A stretch of DNA of 64,000 bases from Paraburkholderia azotifigens (GTDB lineage: Bacteria; Pseudomonadota; Gammaproteobacteria; Burkholderiales; Burkholderiaceae). A program made the translations under genes and the position numbers. The DNA is taken from the NCBI RefSeq assembly GCF_007995085.1, contig NZ_VOQS01000003.1, positions 2,232,001 to 2,296,000 on the forward strand, written 5' to 3'. Numbering within the stretch: position 1 is the first letter of the stretch; every line of letters starts with the position of its first letter. Below, in pieces: positions 25,828-34,719 of this stretch. The notes below the pieces were generated by a model. The model was not told the DNA's origin. It saw only the letters and a list, made by a program, of their open reading frames with translations, and searched no databases.

Positions 25828-27537
25828 ATGACGGCAGAAGCACACGGCTTTTTCGACGCGCGCGACCTGTTGTTGCGCCATCGCACGGACTATGAGCGCG
25901 CCTGCAGCGAGTTCAGATGGCCCGAACTCGGGGAGTTCAACTGGGCGCTCGATTATTTCGACGTCATCGCGCAAGACAATCATCATCCCGCGCTGTGGAT
26001 CGTCGACGACCCTGCACAGGAAGGGCTGAAACTCTCGTATGCGCAGATGTCGGAGCGCTCGTCGCGGATGGCGAATTTCCTTCGCGGGCTCGGCGTGGGG
26101 CGCGGCGACCGGTTGCTGCTGATGCTGCCCAATCGCGTCGAACTGTGGGACGTGATGCTCGCGGCGATGAAGCTTGGCGCCATCGTGCTGCCTGCCACCA
26201 CGCAACTGTCGCCCGACGATGTGCGCGACCGCGTGCAGATCGGCGGCGCGAATGTCGTCGTGGTGGATAGCGCGGAGACAGTCAAGTTCGAGAGCCTCGA
26301 TGTTCCGTTGAAGCGCATCTCGGTTGGCGCACCGCGCGATGGCTGGACAGATATCTCGGCCGCGTACGAGGCTTCGTCATCGTTCACGCCGGACGGCGTC
26401 ACACGCGCAAGCGATCCGATGCTGCTGTACTTTACGTCGGGCACGACGTCGAAGCCGAAGCTCGTCGAGCATACGCATCAGAGCTATCCCGTCGGCCATC
26501 TGTCGACGATGTACTGGATCGGTCTGCAACCCAACGACATTCACTGGAACATCAGCTCGCCGGGCTGGGCCAAGCACGCGTGGAGTTGCTTCTTCGCGCC
26601 GTGGAATGCGCAGGCCTGCGTGTTCGTCTACAACTTCTCGCGCTTCGTGCCGAAGGAAACGCTCGACGTGCTGGTGCGCTGCAACGTCACGACGCTGTGC
26701 GCGCCGCCTACCGTGTGGCGCATGCTCGTGCAGGAGCCGCTCGCGTCGTACGCCGTGAAGCTGCGCGAAATCGTCGGCGCGGGTGAGCCGTTGAATCCGG
26801 AGATCATCGAGCGCGTGCGGCATGCATGGAACATCACGATCCGGGATGGCTACGGGCAGACGGAAACGACCTGCCAGATCGGCAACCCGCCGGGGCAGCC
26901 GGTCGTGCCCGGTTCGATGGGACGTCCGCTGCCGGGCTACCGCGTCGAACTCGTCGATGCCGACGATCATCCCGTGACGGAAGGCGAAATCGCGTTGCCG
27001 CTCGACGCGCGTCCGCTTGGTCTGATGACGGGCTATGCGAACAACGCGAAGGCCACGGAACACGCGATGCGCAACGGTTACTACCACACCTCCGATGTCG
27101 CGATGCGGCGCGACGACGGTTATCTCGTCTACGTGGGCCGTTCGGACGACGTGTTCAAGTCGTCCGATTACCGGCTGAGTCCGTTCGAACTCGAAAGCGT
27201 GCTGATCGAGCATGAGGCGATTGCCGAAGCGGCCGTCGTGCCGAGCAACGATCCGCTGCGTCTGTCGGTGCCGAAGGCATTCGTCACCGTGCGTCATGGA
27301 TTCGAAGCCGGTCCCGAACTGGCGCGCGACGTGTTCCGCTTTTCGCGCGAAAAGCTCGCGCCGTACAAGCGCATCCGACGCCTGCAATTCAGCGATCTGC
27401 CGAAGACGATCTCCGGCAAGATCCGGCGCGTCGAGTTGAGGCGGCGCGAACTGGAGCGCACCGCCGAGCCCGCGCGTATGCCCGACGAGTACTGGGAAGA
27501 GGATTTCCCCGAGCTTCGCAACGGCAATGGCAACTGA
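25828..27537 (+). CDS. Acyl-CoA synthetase (AMP-binding, medium/branched-chain type)
   Basis: A 569-residue ANL-superfamily ligase that activates a carboxylic acid with ATP and CoA. Key motifs are present: the P-loop LLYFTSGTTSKPK (residues about 200-212), DGYGQTETT, the hinge segment YVGRSDDVFKSSDYRLSPFE and the catalytic lysine in PKTISGKIRR near the C-terminus. The arrangement is that of MACS-type enzymes (medium-chain, isobutyrate or propionate). ATG 25828 has GGAG 6 nt upstream. It sits between isobutyryl-CoA dehydrogenase and mmsA, so isobutyrate or a related branched acid is the likely substrate, which would let the cell feed free acid into the pathway. Confidence 0.9.
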   Translation: MTAEAHGFFDARDLLLRHRTDYERACSEFRWPELGEFNWALDYFDVIAQDNHHPALWIVDDPAQEGLKLSYAQMSERSSRMANFLRGLGVGRGDRLLLMLPNRVELWDVMLAAMKLGAIVLPATTQLSPDDVRDRVQIGGANVVVVDSAETVKFESLDVPLKRISVGAPRDGWTDISAAYEASSSFTPDGVTRASDPMLLYFTSGTTSKPKLVEHTHQSYPVGHLSTMYWIGLQPNDIHWNISSPGWAKHAWSCFFAPWNAQACVFVYNFSRFVPKETLDVLVRCNVTTLCAPPTVWRMLVQEPLASYAVKLREIVGAGEPLNPEIIERVRHAWNITIRDGYGQTETTCQIGNPPGQPVVPGSMGRPLPGYRVELVDADDHPVTEGEIALPLDARPLGLMTGYANNAKATEHAMRNGYYHTSDVAMRRDDGYLVYVGRSDDVFKSSDYRLSPFELESVLIEHEAIAEAAVVPSNDPLRLSVPKAFVTVRHGFEAGPELARDVFRFSREKLAPYKRIRRLQFSDLPKTISGKIRRVELRRRELERTAEPARMPDEYWEEDFPELRNGNGN

Positions 27538-27586
27538 GCAGGCATGCTCGCGTCCGACACCGATATTGATCAAGGAGACATCCAGC

Positions 27587-29116
27587 ATGAGCGCAATTCC
27601 AACGACAGTCGCAGGCCAGAAGATCGACACAGTGAAGCTGCTGATCAACGGCGAGTTCGTCGAATCGAACGCGACCGAGTGGCGCGACATCGTGAATCCC
27701 GCGACGCAGCAGGTGCTCGCGCGCGTGCCGTTCGCGACGCAGGAAGAAGTCGACGCGGCGATCCGCTCCGCGCACGCGGCGTTTGCAACGTGGAAGAACA
27801 CCCCGATTGGCGCGCGCATGCGCATCATGCTGAAGTATCAGGCGCTGATCCGCGAACACATGCCGCGCATTGCGAAGACGCTGACGGCGGAGCAGGGCAA
27901 GACGTTGCCCGATGCCGAAGGCGACATTTTCCGCGGCCTTGAAGTGGTCGAGCACGCGTGTTCGATCGGCACGTTGCAACAGGGCGAATTCGCGGAGAAC
28001 GTGGCGGGCAGCGTCGACACGTACACACTGCGCCAGCCGATCGGCGTCTGTGCGGGCATCACGCCGTTCAACTTTCCGGCGATGATTCCGCTGTGGATGT
28101 TCCCGATGGCGATCGTGTGCGGCAACACGTTCGTGCTGAAGCCATCCGAGCAGGATCCGCTGTCGACGATGCAGCTGGTCGAACTTGCGATCGAAGCGGG
28201 CGTACCGAAGGGCGTGCTGAACGTCGTGCATGGCGGCAAGGACGTCGTCGATGCGTTATGCACGCATGAGCTGGTGAAGGCGATTTCGTTTGTCGGATCG
28301 ACGGCGGTGGGCACGCATGTGTACAACCTGGGCAGTCAGCACGGCAAGCGCGTGCAATCGATGATGGGCGCGAAGAATCATGCTGTCGTGTTGCCTGACG
28401 CGAATCGCGAGCAGACATTGAATGCGCTCGTTGGCGCCGGCTTTGGCGCGGCGGGGCAGCGTTGCATGGCGACTTCTGTTGTCGTGCTCGTCGGTTCGTC
28501 GAAGGACTGGTTGCCTTCTCTGGTTGAAAAGGCGAAGGCGTTGAAGGTGAACGCCGGTCACGAGGCCAGGACAGACGTCGGGCCTGTTGTTTCGCGTGCC
28601 GCGAAGTCTCGTGTTCTCGGTCTGATTGAAGCGGGTGTGAAGGAAGGGGCGACCTTGGCGCTCGATGGGCGTGATGTGAAGGTCGATGGCTACGCCGATG
28701 GCAATTTTATCGGGCCGACGATTTTTTCTGATGTGACCGTCGAGATGGATGTTTACCGGACCGAGATTTTTGGTCCTGTGCTGTGCGTGATGACCGTGCC
28801 CACGCTCGATGATGCGATTGCGCTGGTGAATAGCAATCCGATGGGCAATGGGGTGGGGCTCTTTACGCAGAGCGGCGCGGCGGCTCGCAAGTTTCAGAGC
28901 GAAATCGATGTTGGGCAGGTGGGGATCAATATTCCTATTCCCGTGCCGGTGCCTTTCTTTAGTTTCACCGGATCTCGAGGGTCGAAGCTTGGGGATCTTG
29001 GGCCTTACGGCAAGCAGGTTGTGCAGTTTTATACGCAGACCAAGACGGTTACCGCGCGGTGGTTTGATGATGAGACTGTTGGCGATGGGGTGAATACCAC
29101 TATTGCCTTGCGGTGA
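27587..29116 (+). CDS. mmsA: CoA-acylating methylmalonate-semialdehyde dehydrogenase
   Basis: A 509-residue NAD-dependent aldehyde dehydrogenase converting methylmalonate semialdehyde and CoA to propionyl-CoA and CO2. It carries MmsA marks: GEFVESNATEWRDIVNPATQ, PIGVCAGITPFNFPAMIPLW and the active-site Cys293 in GAAGQRCMATS. AAGGAGA lies 8 nt before ATG 27587. It is third in the valine operon. The last 200 codons drift to G/T-rich third positions (for example 28681-28740 has 37 of 60 G or T, against 27 of 60 at 27601-27660), yet the frame and motifs stay intact. The gene is followed directly by inverted-repeat element copy B. Confidence 0.95.
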   Translation: MSAIPTTVAGQKIDTVKLLINGEFVESNATEWRDIVNPATQQVLARVPFATQEEVDAAIRSAHAAFATWKNTPIGARMRIMLKYQALIREHMPRIAKTLTAEQGKTLPDAEGDIFRGLEVVEHACSIGTLQQGEFAENVAGSVDTYTLRQPIGVCAGITPFNFPAMIPLWMFPMAIVCGNTFVLKPSEQDPLSTMQLVELAIEAGVPKGVLNVVHGGKDVVDALCTHELVKAISFVGSTAVGTHVYNLGSQHGKRVQSMMGAKNHAVVLPDANREQTLNALVGAGFGAAGQRCMATSVVVLVGSSKDWLPSLVEKAKALKVNAGHEARTDVGPVVSRAAKSRVLGLIEAGVKEGATLALDGRDVKVDGYADGNFIGPTIFSDVTVEMDVYRTEIFGPVLCVMTVPTLDDAIALVNSNPMGNGVGLFTQSGAAARKFQSEIDVGQVGINIPIPVPVPFFSFTGSRGSKLGDLGPYGKQVVQFYTQTKTVTARWFDDETVGDGVNTTIALR

Positions 29117-29149
29117 GAGATTTTGTTGTCTTGCGACGCAGTCGCCGTT

Positions 29150-29890
29150 CTGGTTTTTTGTTTTTTGTTTTTGGTTTTTGCTGCGCTGGCATCCGCGGTT
29201 TGGCTTGCGCTGGCATCCGCGTTTTTTTGTCTGTGCTTCACGCGTTGCCCCTGTGCGGGGCGGCACCTACTTTTCTTTGCAGCGGCAAAGAAAAGTAGGC
29301 AAAAGAAAGCCGCTCACCCCGCCAGTTCTGGTGGTCGCCTGCGGGCCCCCCACGGGTCCCGCACTCCACACGGCAACGCACTGTCTCACGCGAGCTGCCA
29401 GCGTGCTAACTGTATGCATCACCCGCTTCACATGCCCGCGTCACGAATTGCATTACCGGTAAATCCACCGCCGCCCAGGTGGCAAACGGTGTGTAGACCG
29501 TCGCAATGGAAGTGCACCACTCCGGACTGAAAAGCGGGATCGGTGTCGTAGAAGCGCTAACGCGTAAGGTGCGACAAGCTACACACCGTTTGCCACCTGG
29601 GCGGCGCAGACGAGTCGCTGCCGCTGGCTGCGCTACGGGTGACTGGAGTGGGTGATGCGACTTTCAAAGGCGTTGGCAACGCACATGAAATAGCGTGTTG
29701 CCGCCTGGAGTGCGGGACCCGTAGGGGGCCCGCAGGCAAACACAAGGATTGGCGGGGTGAGCGGCTTTCTTTTGCCTACTTTTCTTTGCAGCGGCAAAGA
29801 AAAGTAGGTGCCGCCCCGCACAGGGGCAACGCGTGAGGCACCGATACGAAATCGCGGATGCCAGCCAGCGCAGCAAAAAACCAAACCCAC
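29150..29890. repeat. Large nested inverted-repeat element, copy B
   Basis: A second copy of the element at 17934-18640, here inside the valine operon between mmsA and mmsB. The arms (about 29180-29400 and 29680-29885) are nearly perfect around ACGCGTTGCCCCTGTGCGGG and the hairpin TACTTTTCTTTGC/GCAAAGAAAAGTA (29269-29298 and 29777-29806). The perfect 27-bp inner repeat is at 29470-29496 and 29579-29605 and is identical in sequence to that of copy A. The 82-nt loop (29497-29578) is the reverse complement of copy A's loop with few differences. The left edge repeats GCGCTGGCATCCGCG twice (29183-29197, 29207-29221). No protein is encoded. Confidence 0.9.
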
Positions 29891-29931
29891 ACCTCAGCAT
29901 CGCAAGACAGAACAGAAAGGAGACAGGCAAC

Positions 29932-30828
29932 ATGAAGATAGGCTTCATAGGACTAGGCAACATGGGCGCGCCGATGGCGCTGAATCTGCTAAAAGCGGGC
30001 CACGCACTGCAGGTCTTCGATCTGAACGCGCACGCAGTGCAGGAATTAACAACCGCAGGCGCAACAGCAAAAGAAACACCAAAAGCCGCAGCAGCAGACG
30101 TAGAAGCGGTCATCACGATGCTGCCGGCAGCGGCACATGTAAAAGCGGTGCTGACAGGCGAAGAGGGCATACTCGCGGGTATCGCGAAGAACATCACGAT
30201 TATCGACTCGAGCACCATCGACCCAGCCAGCGTGAAAATCTTCACCGAACTGGCGAAACAAAACGGCAATACATTCGTCGACGCGCCAGTATCAGGCGGC
30301 ACAGGCGGCGCCGCAGCCGGCACGCTCACCTTCATGGTCGGCGGCACAGCCGAAGCCTACGAGCACGTCAAGCCAGTGCTGCAAGCCATGGGCAAGAACA
30401 TCGTCCATTGCGGCGGCACCTCGACGGGCCAGGTCGCCAAGATATGCAACAACCTCGTGCTCGGCATCACAATGGCAGGCGTCTCCGAAGCAATGGCGCT
30501 GGGCGAAGCACTCGGCATCGATCCGAAAGTACTCGGCGGCATCATCAATACGTCGACGGGCCGTTGCTGGAGTTCCGATACCTACAACCCGTTCCCCGGC
30601 GTAATCGAGACGGCGCCGTCGACGCGCGGCTACACGGGCGGCTTCGGCACCGACCTCATGCTCAAGGATCTCGGACTCGCCACCGATGCCGCAAAGCTCG
30701 CGCGCCAACCCGTCTATCTCGGCGCGCTCGCGCAGCAGCTCTATCAGACGATGAGCACCAAAGGCGCCGGCAAGCTCGACTTTTCCGCAGTCATCAAGCT
30801 GTATCGCAACGAGGGAGGCGCGTCATGA
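29932..30828 (+). CDS. mmsB: 3-hydroxyisobutyrate dehydrogenase
   Basis: A 298-residue NAD-dependent beta-hydroxyacid dehydrogenase oxidising 3-hydroxyisobutyrate to methylmalonate semialdehyde. The Rossmann motif GFIGLGNMGAPMALNLLKAG opens the protein. The substrate motif DAPVSGGTGGAAAGTLTFMV and the catalytic lysine in GQVAKICNN are present. AAAGGAGA precedes ATG 29932. The first 120 codons are unusually rich in A- and C-ending codons (30061-30120 has 41 of 60 A or C, with only 4 T), then usage returns to normal. Separated from mmsA by the inverted-repeat element; its stop overlaps the next start (ATGA). Confidence 0.95.
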   Translation: MKIGFIGLGNMGAPMALNLLKAGHALQVFDLNAHAVQELTTAGATAKETPKAAAADVEAVITMLPAAAHVKAVLTGEEGILAGIAKNITIIDSSTIDPASVKIFTELAKQNGNTFVDAPVSGGTGGAAAGTLTFMVGGTAEAYEHVKPVLQAMGKNIVHCGGTSTGQVAKICNNLVLGITMAGVSEAMALGEALGIDPKVLGGIINTSTGRCWSSDTYNPFPGVIETAPSTRGYTGGFGTDLMLKDLGLATDAAKLARQPVYLGALAQQLYQTMSTKGAGKLDFSAVIKLYRNEGGAS

Positions 30829-31622
30829 TCGAACTCGACTACGCTCACGACGGCAGCGTCGCGCTGCTGACCTTGAAGCGTCCGCCCGCCAACGCGTTCA
30901 CCCCGGAAGGGCTGCTGCAGTTGCAGCACACCATCGGACGTCTGAACGATGAAGCACAGGTGCGCGCCATCGTCATCACGGGCGACGGTCCCAAATTCTT
31001 CAGTGCGGGCGCCGACCTCAACACGTTCGCCGACGGCAACAAGGAAGTCGCGCGTCTCGCAGCGTCGCGCTTCGGTGGCGCATTCGAGGTGCTGCAAAAC
31101 GCGCGACCCGTCGTGATCGCGGCGATCAACGGCTATGCGATGGGCGGCGGCCTGGAATGCGCGCTCGCCTGCGATATCCGCATCGCCGAACAACATGCCG
31201 TAATGGCGCTGCCGGAAACGGCCGTCGGTTTGCTGCCATGCGGCTGCGGCACGCAAACGCTGCCCTGGCTCGTGGGCGAAGGCTGGGCGAAGCGCATCGT
31301 GCTGACGGGCGAACGCGTCGATGCGGCGACGGCACTGCGCATCGGCCTCGTCGAGGAAGTGGTCGAGAAGGGCGCGGCGCGCGAGTTCGCACTCGCGATG
31401 GCGGCGCGCGTCGCGGGCCTGAGTCCTCAGGCCGTCACGTACAGCAAGGAACTGATCCAGCAGGCGCGCAACGGCGTGCCGCGCAGTGCGGCGCTCGCAG
31501 TGGAGCGCGAACGTTTCGTCGATCTGTTCGATGGCGCGGATCAGCGCGAGGGCGTCAATGCGTTCCTCGAAAAACGCGCGCCGAAGTGGCAAACGGCAGA
31601 AGCCCGGGAGTTGCAGCGATGA
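30825..31622 (+). CDS. Enoyl-CoA hydratase of valine degradation
   Basis: A 265-residue crotonase-fold enzyme hydrating methacrylyl-CoA to 3-hydroxyisobutyryl-CoA. The oxyanion-hole segments are FFSAGADLNTFADG (about residues 59-72) and INGYAMGGGLECALACDIRI (about 102-121). The two catalytic glutamates fall in GGGLECAL and LPETAVGL. It overlaps mmsB by 4 bp and the following hydrolase by 4 bp, so the three genes are translationally coupled. Family assignment is firm; the substrate is inferred from the operon. Confidence 0.92.
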   Translation: MIELDYAHDGSVALLTLKRPPANAFTPEGLLQLQHTIGRLNDEAQVRAIVITGDGPKFFSAGADLNTFADGNKEVARLAASRFGGAFEVLQNARPVVIAAINGYAMGGGLECALACDIRIAEQHAVMALPETAVGLLPCGCGTQTLPWLVGEGWAKRIVLTGERVDAATALRIGLVEEVVEKGAAREFALAMAARVAGLSPQAVTYSKELIQQARNGVPRSAALAVERERFVDLFDGADQREGVNAFLEKRAPKWQTAEARELQR

Positions 31623-32773
31623 GCGCCGTCCTCGAACAGGAAGCCATGCACGAACCGGACGTGCTGTTTCGCGTCGTCAATCGCGTCGCGATCGTCACGC
31701 TCAACCGGCCCGCCGCGCTCAACGCGCTGTCGCACGACATGGTGCGCGAACTGGCCGTGCTGATCGAGCAATGCCGCGACGATAGCGGGATCGTCGCCGT
31801 CGTGCTGCGCGGCGCGGGCACGAAAGGCTTCTGCGCGGGCGGCGACGTGCGCGCGCTGCACGGCATGCGCCAGCGCAACGAGAGCGGCTGGCAGCAGTTC
31901 TTTATCGACGAATACCGGCTCGACTACGCGCTGCACACGTTCCCGAAACCCGTCGTCGCATTGCTCGACGGCATCGCGATGGGCGGCGGCATGGGACTAG
32001 GCCAGGCGGCGCGGCTGCGCATCGTCACCGAGCGCACGAAGATCGCGATGCCGGAGACGCGCATCGGCTTTCTGCCGGATGTCGGCGCGACGCGTTTTCT
32101 GTCCGTGATGCCCGCCGAGATCGAACTGTATGTCGGACTGACGGGCGTCACGCTCACAGGCGCCGATGCGCTGCTGTTCCGGCTCGCCGATCTATGCGTG
32201 CCGTCGGAATGGCTCGATACGTTCGAAGAGCGCCTGTTGCGCATCGACACGGCCGACGTCGCCGCCGGCGATCTGCTGCGTGCGTTGCGCACGGTATTCG
32301 AGCCGCCGTGCAACATCGTTCCGCATGCGGGGCTCGGCGCTTTCACGCAATTGATGATGCGGCACTTCGACAGGCGTTCGGGCATCGAGCGCATCGTCGC
32401 GACGTTGCGCCAGGATCTCGAACGCGAACATGCACGCGAAGTGCGTCAATGGCTGCAGGCCACCTGCGATGCGCTCACGTCGCACTCGCCGACCATGCTG
32501 TACGTCACCCGCGATGCACTGTTGCGCGGCCGTCAGATGACGCTCGCCGAATGCTTCAGGATGGAACTGGGCATCGTCACGCGCGCGATCGAGGAGGGCG
32601 ATTTCAGCGAGGGCGTGCGCGCCCATCTCGTCGACAAGGACCGCAAGCCGCGCTGGGCGCCCGCGACGCTGTCCGAGGTGCGGCCGGAGCGCGTGCGGCA
32701 TTTTCTGTCGTCGCCTTGGCGGACGCAGGCGCATCCGCTGGCGGATCTCGGCGGGCAATCTCAGAACCGGTAA
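31619..32773 (+). CDS. 3-hydroxyisobutyryl-CoA hydrolase
   Basis: A 384-residue HIBCH-type member of the crotonase superfamily that releases CoA from 3-hydroxyisobutyryl-CoA. The N-terminal core has KGFCAGGDVRALH and DGIAMGGGMGLGQAARLRIV with the nucleophilic glutamate region AMPETRIGFLPDVGATRFLS. The C-terminal helical extension (residues about 230-370) distinguishes hydrolases from hydratases. It completes the path from isobutyryl-CoA to 3-hydroxyisobutyrate. The last codons (GQSQNR, stop at 32773) overlap the first unit of a 15-bp tandem duplication, so the C-terminus may have been altered by a recent rearrangement. Confidence 0.93.
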   Translation: MSAVLEQEAMHEPDVLFRVVNRVAIVTLNRPAALNALSHDMVRELAVLIEQCRDDSGIVAVVLRGAGTKGFCAGGDVRALHGMRQRNESGWQQFFIDEYRLDYALHTFPKPVVALLDGIAMGGGMGLGQAARLRIVTERTKIAMPETRIGFLPDVGATRFLSVMPAEIELYVGLTGVTLTGADALLFRLADLCVPSEWLDTFEERLLRIDTADVAAGDLLRALRTVFEPPCNIVPHAGLGAFTQLMMRHFDRRSGIERIVATLRQDLEREHAREVRQWLQATCDALTSHSPTMLYVTRDALLRGRQMTLAECFRMELGIVTRAIEEGDFSEGVRAHLVDKDRKPRWAPATLSEVRPERVRHFLSSPWRTQAHPLADLGGQSQNR

Positions 32774-32789
32774 CCTCAGAACCGGTAAC
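32760..32789. repeat. 15-bp tandem duplication at operon end
   Basis: CTCAGAACCGGTAAC occurs twice back to back (32760-32774 and 32775-32789). It spans the hydrolase stop codon and, on the other strand, the stop codon of a beta-barrel-like fragment. Confidence 0.85.
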
Positions 32790-32880
32790 CAATACCGCCC
32801 ATCGGCACACCGGTATCGCGGCTGTAGCGCGTCACCAGGAGGTGACGCTTACCGATGTTTGCAGCGCGCTCAATGGAGGC
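32776..32880 (-). pseudogene. Possible remnant of an outer-membrane beta-barrel C-terminus
   Basis: On the minus strand the frame ending at 32776 reads ANIGKRHLLVTRYSRDTGVP then MGGIGYRF and stop. A final strand ending in aromatic-x-Phe is the C-terminal signal of outer-membrane barrels. No barrel body precedes it and the frame soon becomes unlike any such protein, so if real it is a truncated leftover. The evidence is only the last 30 residues; chance resemblance is possible. Confidence 0.3.
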
Positions 32881-33138
32881 CGGGTATCGCGTTTGCTCGC
32901 ATACATCGCTCCAGGAGATCGGGATGTGAGTCGAGATGCGCAGCCGCGGACGGTTCGAAGCGTGCCGTCGCACGGGTGCGCTGCAGGCGCGTTCGCATAG
33001 CGGCGCCTATACTTTTCGCTTGTCCATCGGCGCTCCACGATGCGGCCGCCGCGTCGCGTCAGCGTGGTCCGCGCCATCAGGCATTCGACAGTCTTCCTTC
33101 CGATCGTCCGCTTCCGGTTGCAGCATGGAGATTCCCCG

Positions 33139-33684
33139 ATGCCCCACACCATCGCACGGCCCCCACTCACGCCTCAGGACAACCGCGAACGCAGCGGCGC
33201 GCCACAGTTCGCGCCGGGCGTCACGATTCCCGTCGAACTGAATGTGAACGGCACGTCTTACGCGCTGTCGCTCGATCCTCGCACCACGTTGCTCGATGCG
33301 TTGCGCGAGCATCTGCATCTGACCGGCACGAAAAAAGGCTGCGACCACGGCCAATGCGGCGCGTGCACAGTGCACGTGAACGGCCGCCGCGTGAATGCCT
33401 GTCTGTCGCTCGCGGCCACGCATGCGGGCGACACGATCACCACCATCGAAGGCATCGGCGAGCCCGATGCGCTTCATCCGATGCAGGCCGCTTTCGTCGA
33501 ATGCGACGGCTATCAGTGCGGTTATTGCACGGCAGGCCAGATCATGTCGGCCGTCGCGCTGCTCGGCGAGCCAATCGGCCCAGACGATGCCGACGTGCGC
33601 GAAGCCATGAGCGGCAACCTGTGCCGCTGCGGCGCGTACCAGAACATCGTGACGGCCATCCAGTCCGTGCGCGGCAAGCGCTGA
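33139..33684 (+). CDS. paoA: PaoA-type 2Fe-2S subunit of aldehyde oxidoreductase
   Basis: A 181-residue small subunit of a xanthine oxidase-family enzyme carrying two [2Fe-2S] clusters. The first cluster uses GCDHGQCGACTVHVNG plus VNACLS; the second uses CGYCTAGQ and GNLCRCGAYQNI. The protein passes electrons from the molybdenum site to the FAD subunit. E. coli PaoA carries a Tat signal; here the N-terminus (MPHTIARPPLTPQDNRERSG) has no twin-arginine motif or hydrophobic core, so the enzyme is probably cytosolic. GGAG precedes ATG 33139 by 8 nt. First of three genes, 10 bp before the FAD subunit. Confidence 0.92.
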   Translation: MPHTIARPPLTPQDNRERSGAPQFAPGVTIPVELNVNGTSYALSLDPRTTLLDALREHLHLTGTKKGCDHGQCGACTVHVNGRRVNACLSLAATHAGDTITTIEGIGEPDALHPMQAAFVECDGYQCGYCTAGQIMSAVALLGEPIGPDDADVREAMSGNLCRCGAYQNIVTAIQSVRGKR

Positions 33685-33694
33685 GGAGGCCACG

Positions 33695-34696
33695 ATGGAA
33701 CTGTTCCAGCTTTCGCGCGCGAACGACGTGCGCGACGCCGTCGCGGCGGGCGCCGCCTCGCAGACGGCGCAACAGGGCGCGCACGTGCGCTTTCTTGCGG
33801 GCGGCACGACACTGCTCGATCTGATGAAGCTCGACGTCGAGCGGCCCGCGCGCGTGGTCGATATCAGCCGGCTGCCGCTCGATCGCGTCGAAACGACGGA
33901 CGAAGGGGGCGTGCGCATCGGCGCGACCGTGCGCAATGCCGACCTCGCGATGCATCCGCTGATCCACGAGCCGTACGCGGTGTTGTCGCAGGCGTTGCTC
34001 GCGGGCGCGTCCGCGCAGTTGCGCAACATGGCGACGACGGGCGGCAATCTGCTGCAACGCACGCGCTGCGTGTACTTCCGCGATACCGCGATGCCCTGCA
34101 ACAAACGCGCGCCCGGTTCGGGCTGCGCCGCGCGCACCGGCTTCAACCGGACCATGGCGATACTCGGCACGAGCGACGCATGCATTGCGACCAATCCGTC
34201 GGACATGAATGTCGCGCTCGCGGCGCTCGGCGCGACGATCCAGATCCAGGGGACGAAAGGCGCGCGCACTGTGCCCATCGACGATTTCTACCTGTTGCCC
34301 GGCGACACGCCCGAGCGGGAAACCGTGCTCGAACCCGGCGATCTCGTCACGCATGTCACGCTGCCGCCGATTCCGGGCAGCCGCTCGCTGTATCTGAAGC
34401 TGCGCGATCGCGCGTCGTATGAGTTCGCGTTGGCGTCGGCGGCTGTCGTCGTTAACGTGTCCGATGGGCGCATCACGCGCGCGCATGTCGCGCTCGGCGG
34501 TGTCGGCACGAAGCCGTGGCACGCGTGCGAAGCCGAGGCCGAACTCGCGGGCGCCGTGCCCGACACGGCGAGCTTCGCGCGCGCCGCCGACGCCGCGCTC
34601 GCCAATGCGAAGCCGCAGAGCCAGAACGGCTTCAAGATCGAACTCGCGCGGCGCTGCCTGATTCATGCATTGACTCTGGTCACGCAGTCCGTCTGA
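33695..34696 (+). CDS. paoB: PaoB-type FAD subunit with 4Fe-4S insert
   Basis: A 333-residue FAD-binding subunit (CO dehydrogenase flavoprotein type). FAD motifs are FLAGGTTLLDLMKLD and ATTGGNLLQRTRC. The segment TRCVYFRDTAMPCNKRAPGS plus GCAA supplies the cysteines of the extra [4Fe-4S] cluster known in the PaoB/YagS subgroup, which separates this enzyme from ordinary xanthine dehydrogenases. The C-terminal domain (RITRAHVALGGVGTKPWHA) is typical. It is 10 bp after paoA, and the molybdenum subunit follows 23 bp later. Together they should oxidise aldehydes to carboxylates. Confidence 0.92.
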   Translation: MELFQLSRANDVRDAVAAGAASQTAQQGAHVRFLAGGTTLLDLMKLDVERPARVVDISRLPLDRVETTDEGGVRIGATVRNADLAMHPLIHEPYAVLSQALLAGASAQLRNMATTGGNLLQRTRCVYFRDTAMPCNKRAPGSGCAARTGFNRTMAILGTSDACIATNPSDMNVALAALGATIQIQGTKGARTVPIDDFYLLPGDTPERETVLEPGDLVTHVTLPPIPGSRSLYLKLRDRASYEFALASAAVVVNVSDGRITRAHVALGGVGTKPWHACEAEAELAGAVPDTASFARAADAALANAKPQSQNGFKIELARRCLIHALTLVTQSV

Positions 34697-34719
34697 AATT
34701 TTTTCGAGGACTTCTTTCC

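Noticed and set aside
29150..29890. Insertion sequence
   Set aside because: There is no transposase frame on either strand; the inverted arms meet nearly at the centre.
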